Shown: positions 34,201 through 45,032 of the stretch, one piece after another
Numbering within the stretch: the stretch's first letter is position 1
How the letters are laid out: each line of letters opens with the position of its first letter
NCBI GenBank assembly: GCA_963920575.1
Contig: OY986965.1
Span: 22,828,047 to 22,892,046, forward strand
Direction of reading: 5' to 3'
DNA from: Narthecium ossifragum
Taxonomy: Eukaryota; Streptophyta; Magnoliopsida; Dioscoreales; Nartheciaceae
DNA length: 64,000 nt
Notes under the pieces: generated by a model
Seen by the model: the letters and a program-made list of their open reading frames with translations, nothing else
Told to the model about the DNA's origin: nothing
The model's database searches: none
Translations under genes and position numbers: made by a program

Positions 34201-36357
34201 AGGCAGAATATTCGGAAATTAGATTATCAAATTGAAGATTTCCATGAGAAGCATTATGAGCATGCCATTTCTATTACTAAGTAACAAAATTAACATCTGA
34301 ATAAAATGTTGTAAACATTTAGGGTATAAGCAATTTCCTAAAGTCCCTCATAAAAGAGGTACAGATGCAGATTTAACTCAGAAAATGCATTCTCATTTGA
34401 GGCATGAGATCTAACTCATAGAGAAAGTGAAACAACTTCCCATCCGAACTGCAGAAACATGTACAAGTAAGGCCATAGGCTTGATATCGTTGGTGATTAT
34501 TCATGATGTCTGTTTCACAGTCCTCACACTTACAACAGTAGACACAAAAACCTCTCAAACTAGCAACCTTATATTTACATGGAATTCAAACAAAATGGAA
34601 AATACCTGTTCTTGTATTTTTGGACACACAACAAGCCTTGTTAAAATACTGCTAACCAAACTAGCAGTGGTCAGGCATCCGTGAAACATCACACCCATTA
34701 TGTTTCCACATCGCTCTTCTTTTGAGAGATATCCTTCTATTTCTCCCCAGACAAAATTGCTTGATATCATATCATCTGAAGTGCCATCCATCATTGCTTC
34801 TGTTCCAGTATGTTTCACATGGTTACCAAATTGTTGGTTTGCATCCAACTCGTTACGATTGCTTTTACAAAGACCAATGATGTCTTGGGTTAAGTGCTTG
34901 AATCTTGTGCACAAAAACCGGTACCTCCAAAATCCTTTTCTCCAAACCGGATATATGTTATATGACGCCCAAAAGCAAGCATCTTTGGCAATCATCATGA
35001 GTAGTTCCTCATAAACTTTTGCACTAGGCCATGCCAAGAAATTATCTCCTAAGAGTGAACTGCCAAGAACATAAAATGCCATGTGCTGAGCAATTGATCC
35101 ACAATCCATGACATCATCTGCAATTGCAGTATCTAAACTACTGATAACATAGTCCACAACCTTTGATGAAATTGTATTTGTTCTCTCAAGTAACTTCCCA
35201 TTCATATGTGCTTCTAAAGATTCCCTCCTCTCTTGTACCTGCAGTATCAGCATAAATTAAAATGGTCATTACGCCTTTGAATATGCATCATAATAGTAGA
35301 TATTAGCATTAACATTACCCTTATCCAGAAAAGAGTTATCTGATTCTTAGAGTGCATTAATGAATTCAAGAAAGATAAAGTGTAATCTTAAGATGCATCA
35401 AGTAAGCACATCCTACCAAGGAGACAGACGAACCCTACGGCCTCTATAGAACCGAATCTTATTTTGAACAGAGAGTAACTAAAGGTAACACTTACAAAAC
35501 ACAAGAAGAAGTCATGACAAGAAACCGGTTTATCGTCAGTGGTCATGGATGAGTTGATGTACCTTAAAAATTCTATTCCAGGCCCAAGAATGAGACTAAA
35601 CACATCACTATAACCAACATAAAAAATATTTCGGATAGCTTTGGAGAAAAAAAATGCAGGAAAATACCTCTTCATATGAAGAATTAAAGAGACTGGACTT
35701 CCCAAAAGCCAAACGGAATGCTCTTCCAGTCAATGGGATCCTATCCGTAGCCTTCAGAAGCACCTCCTTAATGAGAGTCGTATCCTTCACCGAGACAACA
35801 AGCTGAGTTGGGCCCAACCACAGCCGTACAATCGGTCCATACTTTTCATGCAACTTCGATAAATATCCTACCAATTTGAAAGGAGCAATCAAGAATTGCA
35901 ATTTAAACAGCGAGAGAAGCGACTCAAAACCCTCAACGGCCGCTGAGATCTATTCATAAAGAACCAATCTTTCCCTAAAAACTTCGACTCAAGGATCTCA
36001 AAAAACTCAGAAATTGGGCCTACCAGTGAGATCTCCACCGGATCCACACCCAGAGACGAGCTTCGAGTGGCCGAAGAACGAAGGAGAAGGTGGACCGGGG
36101 AGCCCGCTCCCTTGCTTCCAGAGCCTCACAAGCCTCGCGAGCCTTCGAAACAGCAATCCCGTGACAGCTATGAGGGCGATCCACAGCAGCGTATTAATCC
36201 CTCTCGTCGCATAGTCCCTGAAAAACCCAACTCCGCCGGGGCCGGCATGGCAAGAGCTAGAAGAGGACACCGCCGATGGAAAGTCTCCGCCGACGGCCCC
36301 GCCCTGAAGCAGGAACCCTAGGAGGGTTAAGGGCGCAGAGGAATCGCAAGCATTCAT
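31216..36357 (-). CDS. Divergent plant cytochrome P450, seven exons (possibly CYP727)
   Basis: The exons are 36357-36024, 35867-35668, 35238-34606, 33945-33795, 32694-32545, 32230-32061 and 31323-31216. All junctions are GT/AG with consistent phases, giving 581 aa. Residues 1-75 contain a membrane anchor (TLLWIALIAVTGLLF), followed by LPGPPSPSFFGH. HEKYGPIVRLWLGPTQLVV follows. The K-helix ExxR is YESAR, then FNPLRF, and the heme loop is PFGSGTRACVGQKF with the cysteine ligand. The I-helix reads FHGCLTTA, so the usual acidic residue before the T-T pair is replaced by leucine. This is not a CYP98A relative, and its many introns suggest a non-A-type clan. The CYP727 family is a guess from memory. 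No substrate can be inferred. The frame is fully open. A 7.8-kb transposon-like insertion begins 247 bp upstream of the ATG. Confidence 0.88.
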
Positions 36358-37034
36358 GAGGGATTAAGGATCGTCTCATCGAAACCCTCACAAGGCCGGG
36401 GAAGAGAACACGGAGAGGAGAGGGTCGTGAGTGAGCTACAGCTATGATCCCGATGTCATTTTCCAAGGACCACGTTTAGCATACACATTTTAAGTTCCAA
36501 GGACCACGTTTAGCTCCAAGTCTGCTTTCGATCGGTGATCGAGTGACACGTACTAGGATAGATTTTGGTTAAGGTAAAACCTTGGAATAGTGTATTCGTG
36601 AAGGAATTATTCTACACAAGCTTTTGCGAGGGTCTGGCCACATGGAGTCACACGGGAGAGTCACGTCTCCCAACACTTAAACGTACGGAACGGCGACATT
36701 TCGAGCGAGAATGGTGAAAATCGCACGCGAAAATGACGTACGAAAATGGACGCACGTTTCAAAATCCTCCCGTATCTCTCACTCTCTCTCAGTCTCTCCC
36801 TCCCTCCCCCCACCGGCCCCTCTCTCCGAGCTCTCGTCCCCTCCATCCAACGGCGCCTCACCATTCTCCGGCTCACCACTCGCCGGTGCCGGCATCCTCT
36901 CTCTCTCCCTCATTCTCTCCTTCCCTCCCCCAACCGCCCCCCTCCCCGACCTCTCGTCCCTCTCTCTCCAATGGCGCCGACGGCTCCTCCTCCGGCATCC
37001 GCGCGCTCCTTCTCCTTCGGTAGCATGGATAGCC

Positions 37035-37250
37035 ATGCTCTCTCCCCCCGCCGCAGCCCTCGCCTCTCTCCCCTGGCCACGGCCGTTCCCCCCTCGGCGC
37101 CTCCATCGGCTCTCTCCCCCCGCCGTAGCCCTCGCCTCTCTCCCCTCGGCGCAGCTGTTCCCCCCTCGGCGCCTCCATCGTCTCTCTCCCCCTGCCGCAG
37201 CCCTCGCCTCTACCCCCTCGCCGCAGCCGTCAACTCTATCCCCGCCGCAG
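37035..37250 (+). repeat. 72-bp tandem repeat, three copies, in the left arm
   Basis: Each unit carries CTCTCCCCCCGCCGCAGCCC, then CTCGCCTCTCTCCCC, and ends CCCCTCGGCGCCTCCATCG. The period is 72 bp (24 codons), so a low-complexity ORF stays open across it (36711-37343). The same composition on both strands argues against a real protein. Confidence 0.8.
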
Positions 37251-39250
37251 GGTATGTTAAACTTCCTATTTGGGTTTCTTTCTGTCATTTTCATTTGTCT
37301 GATTGATACTGTTGTGCTGGTATATGGGTATTGGTTCGTATAAACCTTCTGATGATTTTGATTAGATTTTATAGGATGAATGCTGTCGATAATATCGCTT
37401 CTCGTCTTGTCTTTGAATTGGTTTTATGGGTTTGTTGTGTCTAAGAGTTTGTCCCAGGTGACTTTGCGTAGATACCCATTTGTTAGATATGACTGACTTA
37501 TTTATTTGCTTACATCTTTGCTATTATTTTTTTGTCCCACTGGTATAATGTTCTCCGTTTAGTATCGCCTTTTTGATTTCAGATTTGGTGACATTAGTAT
37601 GAGGTGATGAACTGTGAATTTAAAAGTCAATGCTGCTTGAGACCGAATTTTTTGGATTACTGTTGTGGCTTGGTTCTGTGAGGTGGTTTCCAATTTGAAA
37701 CAAGAGATAGGGTCTTTGTAGTTTCTTGAAATTTTTTGAGAAGGGTGATGGAATGATGTAAACAAGTAGATTTGAGTCTTGTTAATATTAACTTGATGAA
37801 TCCTGGATTACAACTAGACATGGCATTGGCATGCATGCTTCAATTGAATTTGTTGTCATTTGTTTCCTAACCATGCTTAATTTTTCTCGTTAATATAAGC
37901 GAGGATTAAGGCTATGAGCATGAGCGTATTGCTGGATCATAGATGTCATATGCTTGTATAAGCAAATTCCATTTGGCAATTGAATGCTTTAAGACTAAAT
38001 TTAAGAACCATGAGACCCTTAAAAATTAATTGCTGCCTAATATCTCCGAACTGATGCTTTACATTTCTTTTTAGTCATGTTGGTTCATTTTTTTTCTAAT
38101 GAGACCCTTAAAAAGTTCAAGTCTAGTTTCCTCTTTTTTGTTGTATATTTGTTATTTGTAGGATGATTGAACCGGATTTGGAACCTAAACGAAGCTCCGA
38201 TTGACTTTGAAAGGCATCAAGAAGCATGTGGTGGTGCTGGCCCTTCTTCTTGAGTCTTCTGCTACCCTCTCTAAATGCATATAGCATTGGATAGGTATTG
38301 TAAACATTTCTTTATGTAAGAGGTATTTGTGAACATTTTGATCAATGTATGTCTCTTTGTTCATTTGTTGTAACTGATCTTTGACATTCATGCCAGATAT
38401 TTGATAAACTTCTTCAAGATGTTTTGCAAGTGCTTTTCAATTCTTCAGAAGGGCTTGCTACTTCCTCATCAGATATCCATATCTATACTCAGAGTTTCTA
38501 GAGGACCTGTGCAAGCATGTATTCAGAAATCTAAAGGTCAGCCTCTTGATGTCTTCCCTATTTCTTTATTGCTTTTGATTGCTCACAAGGTTTTGGGTTA
38601 AAGGAACTTACGAGAAGCACTATTTGTTTGGCATTATGCGCTCTTTCCGTTAATAAGTGTGTGCATTATTTTTGTTTGTCTTTTTTATGGAAATATTTAT
38701 GTGCTCATGTTTACTTTTTGTTTCTGTGAGAAGTGGCTAATTCTTCACTCATCTTTCACTTATATGAGGAATGACCTCTCATGGACCTTAAAAACTTTGT
38801 TGGTTAATTGTAGACTCCCAAGCCCTTATCCAGTATCAGACACGTCAAATCTCCGTGCAAGCAAGAAGTGCTCTTCAATTATGTATTAACAGTTTGATTT
38901 CTCCATGTAGATTGGATCTATTTGGGTTTGGAAGCTTTTGTTGAATTGATTTTTCTCTCTAGGGGCGTAATATATATGATGATTGCTGTCAACTAGACAT
39001 ACAATTCTCCAAGTACGGATATTTTTTTACACTTATTTACTTACTCGAATGTGTTTTGTTCTGGATGTCTAACTATGGTTCTTCTGAAAATTCAGCTTGA
39101 CTGAACTGCAAGTTAATTACAACAATGAACGGTCTAGGTATGCTCTTATTGCTTGCCACTCTGCCTAAATCTGATATCTAAATGATACTTATGTATTCCT
39201 TATGAGACAATATTCTATTTGCTACTCGTCTTTTATGTTTTCTTTGAATG
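37251..39250 (+). other. Interior of the large insertion, no assignable gene
   Basis: The sequence looks intron-like and AT-rich. Short open patches occur near 38410-38550 and 38810-38890 (SPYPVSDTSNLRASKKCSS), possibly decayed exons of captured genes, but no domain was recognised. Confidence 0.35.
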
Positions 39251-39252
39251 AA

Positions 39253-39827
39253 AAGTATCGTGTCCCTGAGCCATTCCATGATCAGGTATTTATCCACTTT
39301 ATCATCTCATCTCTCACTTTTTGTACGTTGCAGAACAAAATTTAACTAGAGCAAAATAGAGCTTGTTTATACTTGGTTAAGTATGTGCCCTGAAAATTGC
39401 TTCTTGTTTGTCAAATTTATTTTCTCATGGTATCTTCCAAGTAGAAGGGCATAGTTTGACATTTTACTTCTTTTTTGGAGCATGTCGTGGTTTTGATTGG
39501 AAGTTCAGCTAGTGATGTTGATATCTCGAGAGATATTTCTAAATTTGCCAAATAAGTCCATATGGCAAGTAGATCAGCACCTGATGGAACTCCAATAAAG
39601 CAGCCTGGTTATGATAATATGTAGCCTCATTCAATGGTAAAAGTTCTCTTCCCTGATGAGTGAGATACAGGGAAATTTATGTTCATTGGGTGGGAATTTC
39701 ATTTGTAGTATTGTTCAAGGCTAATATCGGTGAGTGTTATGCAGATGGGGACCGCCCACAAAGATGGCACTGTGACGTTCTATGATGGAAGTTCAGTCCA
39801 TGTTGACGCTATACTCCATTGTACAGG
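39253..39827 (+). pseudogene. Flavin-containing monooxygenase (FMO GS-OX-like) pseudogene, three exons
   Basis: Three exon-like blocks have correct splice borders. 39253-39285 (KYRVPEPFHDQ, then gtattt) comes first. 39481-39636 (VVVLIGSSASDVDISRDIS ... SRSAPDG ... KQPGYDNM, then gtaaaa) follows. 39745-39827 (AHKDGTVTFYDGSSVHVDAI-LHCTG, then gtaatg) is last. The second block contains the NADPH-binding GxxxSxxD pattern of plant FMOs. Two in-frame stops break it, TAA 39553-39555 and TAG 39622-39624, the latter where tryptophan is expected. N-terminal FAD-binding and C-terminal exons are absent. Intact relatives S-oxygenate methylthioalkyl glucosinolates or related substrates. Introns are retained, so this is a DNA-level copy within the large insertion. 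Confidence 0.85.
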
Positions 39828-41283
39828 GTAATGCTTAACATATTGAGGATGGAAGGTTTTCAAGGCATTCTTTGGTGTCTTCTTGGATGCGTTTTGCTCG
39901 GCAAATTTTGATATGAGGCTGCTGAAGTATTTCACTATTTTAACTTAAATTTTGGTCATCCATACACTCTTTTTAATGATCGATTGAAAGCTGCTAAAGG
40001 AGAGAGCTCCAAGTGCCCAACTTCTAGTTTCGCCAAGCTACAGCCAAGGCCTGGATAGAAGCTTTCTAACAGCTTGTACTGACACTGAGAACGAAGTTAG
40101 ACATTAGTGTTTCGCGATGACGGGTCCGCTAGTTTTGGATGCAAAGGATGGGGTTTTATTTATGAATTGAGTAGGTAAATTTCGTTCGAACTTACAGTGC
40201 TCTTTTTGTTTTCAAATACAGAAAGAAAAAATTTACAGTACAGAGGAGTTTGCTGTATGTAAGGATGATGAACATATATACAAAATTCCGGAAATGTTAA
40301 ACTTTTTTGTTTGTGAAACTTTAAGCTCGAAGTATGTTTTGGTCATGATGTTGCAGCCTCAACAACTCCACTTATATTTTTTTTTCCGCTATCTGCAGCT
40401 ATTGATGTAACACAAATAATAATTGACGAATGACAAGCACAATCTCAATTCGACCTGAAACAAACTAAATGAGAGTTTGATGTCAGTATGATGCCTTTTC
40501 AAATGGGTAAAGTTTTGACTGAGAGATGTATCTTTGCAATTAATTTTTGACTGGAGAATAATGTGAAGAGCGGAATAAAATCTAACATGCTTCCCTAGAT
40601 CTATTCAAATTTTGCATCAATGCAGTTGATCAGCTTTCTAATGTCTATAATACCAAATGCACATGGTAACCAATGAATGCTACTATTATATCATAAGAAT
40701 CAATTCTGTCTTAGCACTTAAGTACCATACAAAAAACTTCTATCACAACAAAAAGCTTCTAATACCATGCCATCAGGAGCTCTCATTGACATCCACATAA
40801 GTACCATACAAAAAGCTTCTAATATTGTGCTTTACATATATGAAAACAAAAATTGCCAAAGATTATGCCAACCAATAATTGTACATACACATAAAACTAC
40901 ATAGAACATAAGTATGTAGACGTCAAACGCTACAGTCTTGATTTCTATAGGGCCAAAACCACTATACAAAATGTTCTATCACAACAATTCCTTGAAAAAA
41001 TGCAGACGAGCTCTACATCCAGGTTGATGTAGTAGTCGATGGGTCTCAAACAACATGGATACATGAAAAGATGATGTTGCACAGCTGCGGATGATTCACA
41101 ACTTAGGTAGCTGAGTCTGATCATAAGAAACACCTGGATCCACATGCAAAGCCAGATTTAAGTATTGGTATGAAATATCGAGCATATACAAGAAGAAATC
41201 ACAAGAGATCAACTAATAGTTCCTGTCATTTAAAAATCTAGGTAGTATAATTGGTGCACACTTCGTTAAGTGACTTAGGGTTG
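39828..41283. other. Interior of the large insertion, non-coding
   Basis: No gene was recognised. A short open patch near 39985-40060 (KLLKERAPSAQLLVS) is unassigned. The phrase agtaccatacaaaaa.cttct(a) occurs twice near 40720-40820. Confidence 0.35.
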
Positions 41284-41288
41284 GATTA

Positions 41289-41860
41289 TGGCGCAGGGTA
41301 AACGTGAACCTCTCTATGGGAGAGACAACCAGATTTCTCAAGGGGGAGAAACCAAAAACCCTAATTTTTATTCATCATCAAAACTGATCCTTACAAACCC
41401 TAAGTCCTCCTTTTATAGGGTTAAGGAGAGACCAGACCAACTCATGCATGGACTCAAACATAATAAACCTAATCCAAGTACTAAGCCCGGAATTCAAATA
41501 GGAGAAAACCTACTAGAAATAGGAAATTTGCTAAAAAAGGAAAGACCCGAACAAATTGCCTAAAAAGGAAAGTTTTTCACTAAAACTGAATTTTAAGCCA
41601 AAAGAAAAAGAATTTGAAGATTGGGAGGTCAAGTTCATGGAGAGATCTTTGATCTTCGATGATTTTTGACGGGCTCGTCGAGCCGGTCATTTCGACTGGT
41701 CGCACGCCCCGATCGGACGTCGTGAGCGAAAGTTATGCTCATCCGACGGCCGGGGTCGTACGGAGATCTGAGTCGGACGGATGGGGTCCGAACGCGTCCG
41801 GATCACCACGGGAGCTGCTCCGGATCGGACTCGATCAGGTCTGGGCGTGGTCATGCATCA
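41289..41860 (-). mobile_element. Solo LTR (same family as 19428-19908), TSD GATTA
   Basis: The plus strand runs TGGCGCAGGGTAAACGTG ... ATGCATCA (minus strand TGATGCAT ... CTGCGCCA), 572 bp, flanked by GATTA at 41284-41288 and 41861-41865. It shares TCTCTATGGGAGAGA, AACCCTAA.TTTT.ATTCATCA and the palindrome GGCTCGTCGAGCC with the other family members. It lies inside the large Mutator-like insertion and is therefore younger. Confidence 0.9.
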
Positions 41861-41865
41861 GATTA

Positions 41866-43740
41866 TGTTATGTTTGAATGCTTATCTTATCTTGCAATAT
41901 CCTCACAATACCTGTGCTAAATGTGTGTTCAACCATGTTCATATAACTAGGCCTTCTTCAGTCTCCAGTCACCATTTATTACAATTCACTCTAACATGCC
42001 AATGCTTCAAAGAACTTATTAACTATCATAGTCATTTTAATACAAAGAAAGCCAATATTACGCATCATGAAAAAAAGCCATTACTTTCTACTATTATGCA
42101 TCGTGAAAAAAAGATAATAAGGAAAGAACAAGGCTCTTGATGCGAAAAACAAACTATCATCAAGCCAAATCCAAATCAAACAGTGGAGAACAACATCTAT
42201 TGATGCACTCACATCACATGTGGGTACCAAAGGCCACTAGTGGGATAACAGATAGAAGTTTGCATTTTAGAAGAAACAACAATAAATCTAATTTTCAAAG
42301 ATGACATCCTCAAATACGACCATCCCCAACTATAGCAAGATGACGTCACCAACCCAAGTCACAACTCTGCATTAAAAGCCTGAAACGAGGAAGATACTTC
42401 AAAATTATTCTAATGACAATACCTAAAAGATGTGGTCCATGGGGCATAGAAAAGGTTGCCTGGTTATCGTCCCTTCCAGTGCACCAGGATGTCCAAACCA
42501 CATTTATCAAACCTTCACCACAATGGAGGCATTACTTGAGAATAAAGATTAAAGAAAAGCCAGGTAATGGAGCTCAATACCCACTGCAGAAATAGGTCAT
42601 TTGACAAATTATATGACTCCACAAAAAAAAAGCCACAAAAAAACAGGAAGCAATGCAAAAAGCAAACTTAAATCTCTCTGTGATATGATTCTAAGTTCTA
42701 AGGCATAGAACTATACTCAGGTATGATTCTAAGTTCTAATGTATAGAACTATACTAAGGTACAGGACAAACTGAAATCTCTCTGTGATAGCCTCATGGGA
42801 AAAAGGTCAAGAGAAGAAATGCGGCCAACAAATAATGAACAACACTATCCTTTTATCTGCACAAAGAAGAACCATTGTTAGCAAAAGTAAAAATAAAAAA
42901 CATAGTCACTTCACTTGCGACTTTGTCATTGATATTACTCCTTGAAGAACTCCAAAATTTCCTCCCAAAACAGGAATTAGTGCAAAAAGCTTTAATGCTA
43001 CCCTCACTAAAGTAATTTAACTCGTCAGATATCTTTTGACAATAGCAAAATTTGCAGCATCATCAATGCTTGATTACAGAAGCCCCAATAGTGCCGATTG
43101 GGTATTTGATTACTTGGAGATTCTTCAAGTAGAAAGGTCTAGCTAAAAGCTGGGGAGGAAACATTATTACCTGGAGGAAAATTTGTTGAATGAAGGGAAA
43201 ATTTGGCACATTGTTGGACAGATATCCTTAAGGGTGCTCAAGTGGAAATGACATTATTGGACAAATATTCCTAAACAATTAAGTAATGTGAGATGATCTG
43301 TGGCCATGCATGTCCTTGTATCCGTGATCTTCAATCATGCTTCGATGTGAGTATGACTCTAAGTTCTAATGCATAGAACTATACTCAAGTATATGACAAA
43401 CTGAAATCTCTCTGTGATAGCCTCGTGGGAAAAGTACCTCAGATCATGCATATGACAAGTCCCAATCTCCAAAAGAATCCATGCTACAATTTGATCCCAA
43501 ACCCCAGAAAACAATCCTTCCTAGAAACCAAGAATACCCACATAGGAATTCGTCATACACAACAAATGCAAGACAATACACCTACACCTACAAAACAGAG
43601 CAAATTTCTTTCAAGAAATAGCTGCTGACAACAAAGGGGCATCAAGAGGAAGTCAAATGGGAATATCTTCGCCATAAATGGACCAACAAAAGAGAAAAGT
43701 GATATTAAAAAAGCTCTGGAAATGAAACAAGAACAAGGGC
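41866..43740. other. Interior of the large insertion with a dispersed 40-bp repeat
   Basis: No gene was recognised. The phrase GTATGATTCTAAGTTCTAA followed by .GCATAGAACTATACT occurs at about 42684, 42720 and 43352. Two of the copies are followed by the same ACAAACTGAAATCTCTCTGTGATAGCCTC extension, pointing to a local duplication. Confidence 0.5.
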
Positions 43741-44400
43741 GACTGGTGAGGGCTTACAAATGATAAACGGGACCTTGGGCGGCGACGTGGAGGTGCGGCG
43801 GTGGCGGCGCGACGGTGGATACCGATCTAGGGCATCCCGGCATCCACGACATTGGGCGGGGTTCACACCGCTGGAGCGCCGGAGAGTGGTGAGCCGCTGC
43901 CACCGTTGGAGGCGCTCGAGGGTGGAGAGGGAGCGGCGAGCTGCCGTCGAGAGCTTTCGAGGGGTTCACACCGCTGGAGCGCCGGAGAGTGGTGAGCCGT
44001 CGCCGCCGTTGGAGGCGCAAGTGGTGAGCCGTTGGAGGCGATCGAGGGTGGAGAGGGAGGGAGCAGCGAGCTGCGGTCGACCTCGATCGAGGGCGATCGA
44101 GGGCTTTCGAGGGGTTCACACCGCTGGGACGAGAGGTCGGGTGGGGGGGGGGGAGGGAGGGAGAGATGCGCGGATGCCGGAGGAGGTGCCGCCGTCGCCG
44201 TTTGAGAGAGGGACGCGAGGTGCGGTGGGAGGAGAGGGAGAGAGGGAGAGTTAAGATTTTGAAACCCAAATCACAGCCAAATTTTCGCCGTTACCGCCAA
44301 AATTTTTGCCGGGGAGACGTGGCTCTCCCATCTGTCAACACGTGGCCAAGCCCTTGCAAGGGCATGGTCTGTAGCAAAATTGTTCGTGAAGGATTGGGGG

Positions 44401-44959
44401 TAGGGATGGCAACGGGGCGGGGTGGGTGGGGTCCCCCTTCCCCCGATCCCGACCCGCAACCTAACCTAGAACCCCGACTCCGCCCCGTCCCGCCTAGATA
44501 GTTACTGCACCCCGACCTCGACCCCGCCCCGCACACCTGAACCTCGCCCCCACCCCGCTCCAAAATTTTTTGACATATTAAATATATTATATCTAATAAC
44601 ACATTAAAGACTTATCATCTTAAAAAAGCAATCCAAACAAAACTTATCTCTATGAAATGATCCAAACATGAATTGTATCAATAAACAACTCAAAATAATT
44701 GTTCAAACATGATTAGGTTAAGACCTTTTAGGAAAATGAATTATAGTGGGGTAATATATCACTATATTAATTATTATAAATATCCAATCAGGGCGGGGCG
44801 GGACTGGGGTGTCCTACCCCGACCCGCCCCAACCCCGATCAGGGTTTTACACAGTTCCCCCAACCCCGATTCCGACCCCGTTTAGGGTCCCCCGAACCCG
44901 CCCCATTAGGGACGGGGTGGGGTGGGACCCCGTCGGGGCGGGGAAAATTGCCATCCCTA
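44401..44959. mobile_element. hAT-type MITE, 8-bp TSD ATTGGGGG
   Basis: The ends are TAGGGATGGCAACGGGGCGG and TTGCCATCCCTA, with ATTGGGGG at 44393-44400 and 44960-44967. The 559-bp interior has GC-rich arms of CCCCGACCCCG units and an AT-rich centre shared with 20165-23203. It landed 9 bp outside the target duplication of the large Mutator-like insertion. Confidence 0.9.
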
Positions 44960-44992
44960 ATTGGGGGGGCTAACATAAGCTTAGTTATGGTA

Positions 44993-45032
44993 GGGCCTGC
45001 ATAACGAATCCAGGGCCTGCATAACGAATCCA
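44993..45032 (+). repeat. 20-bp tandem duplication
   Basis: GGGCCTGCATAACGAATCCA is present twice, head to tail. Confidence 0.8.

Larger units (their letters stand above)
36604..44382. mobile_element. Large Mutator-like insertion carrying gene fragments, TSD TTCGTGAAG
   Basis: The ends are inverted and degenerate. The left reads GAATTATTCTACA and the right, reversed, reads CAATTTTGCTACA. Further in, both arms share TGGCCAC.TG, GGGAGAGYCACGTCTCCC and a perfect 18-bp inverted match (36987-37004 with 44168-44185). CT-rich tracts follow on each side. The 9-bp sequence TTCGTGAAG lies at 36595-36603 and 44383-44391. No Mutator transposase was recognised. The interior holds FMO pseudogene exons and a later solo LTR (41289-41860). 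Arm similarity is roughly 65-70% by eye, so this is old. Two separate CT-rich elements facing each other remain an alternative. Confidence 0.6.

Noticed and set aside
34555..35253. Single-exon 232-aa protein
   Set aside because: This is exon 3 of the seven-exon P450. Its ends coincide with splice sites joining other P450 exons in frame.
36711..37343. 210-aa plus-strand ORF rich in Ser, Pro, Leu and Arg
   Set aside because: Long ORFs are open in three plus frames and on the minus strand over the same CT-rich, tandemly repeated DNA. This is a composition effect, and no domain is present.
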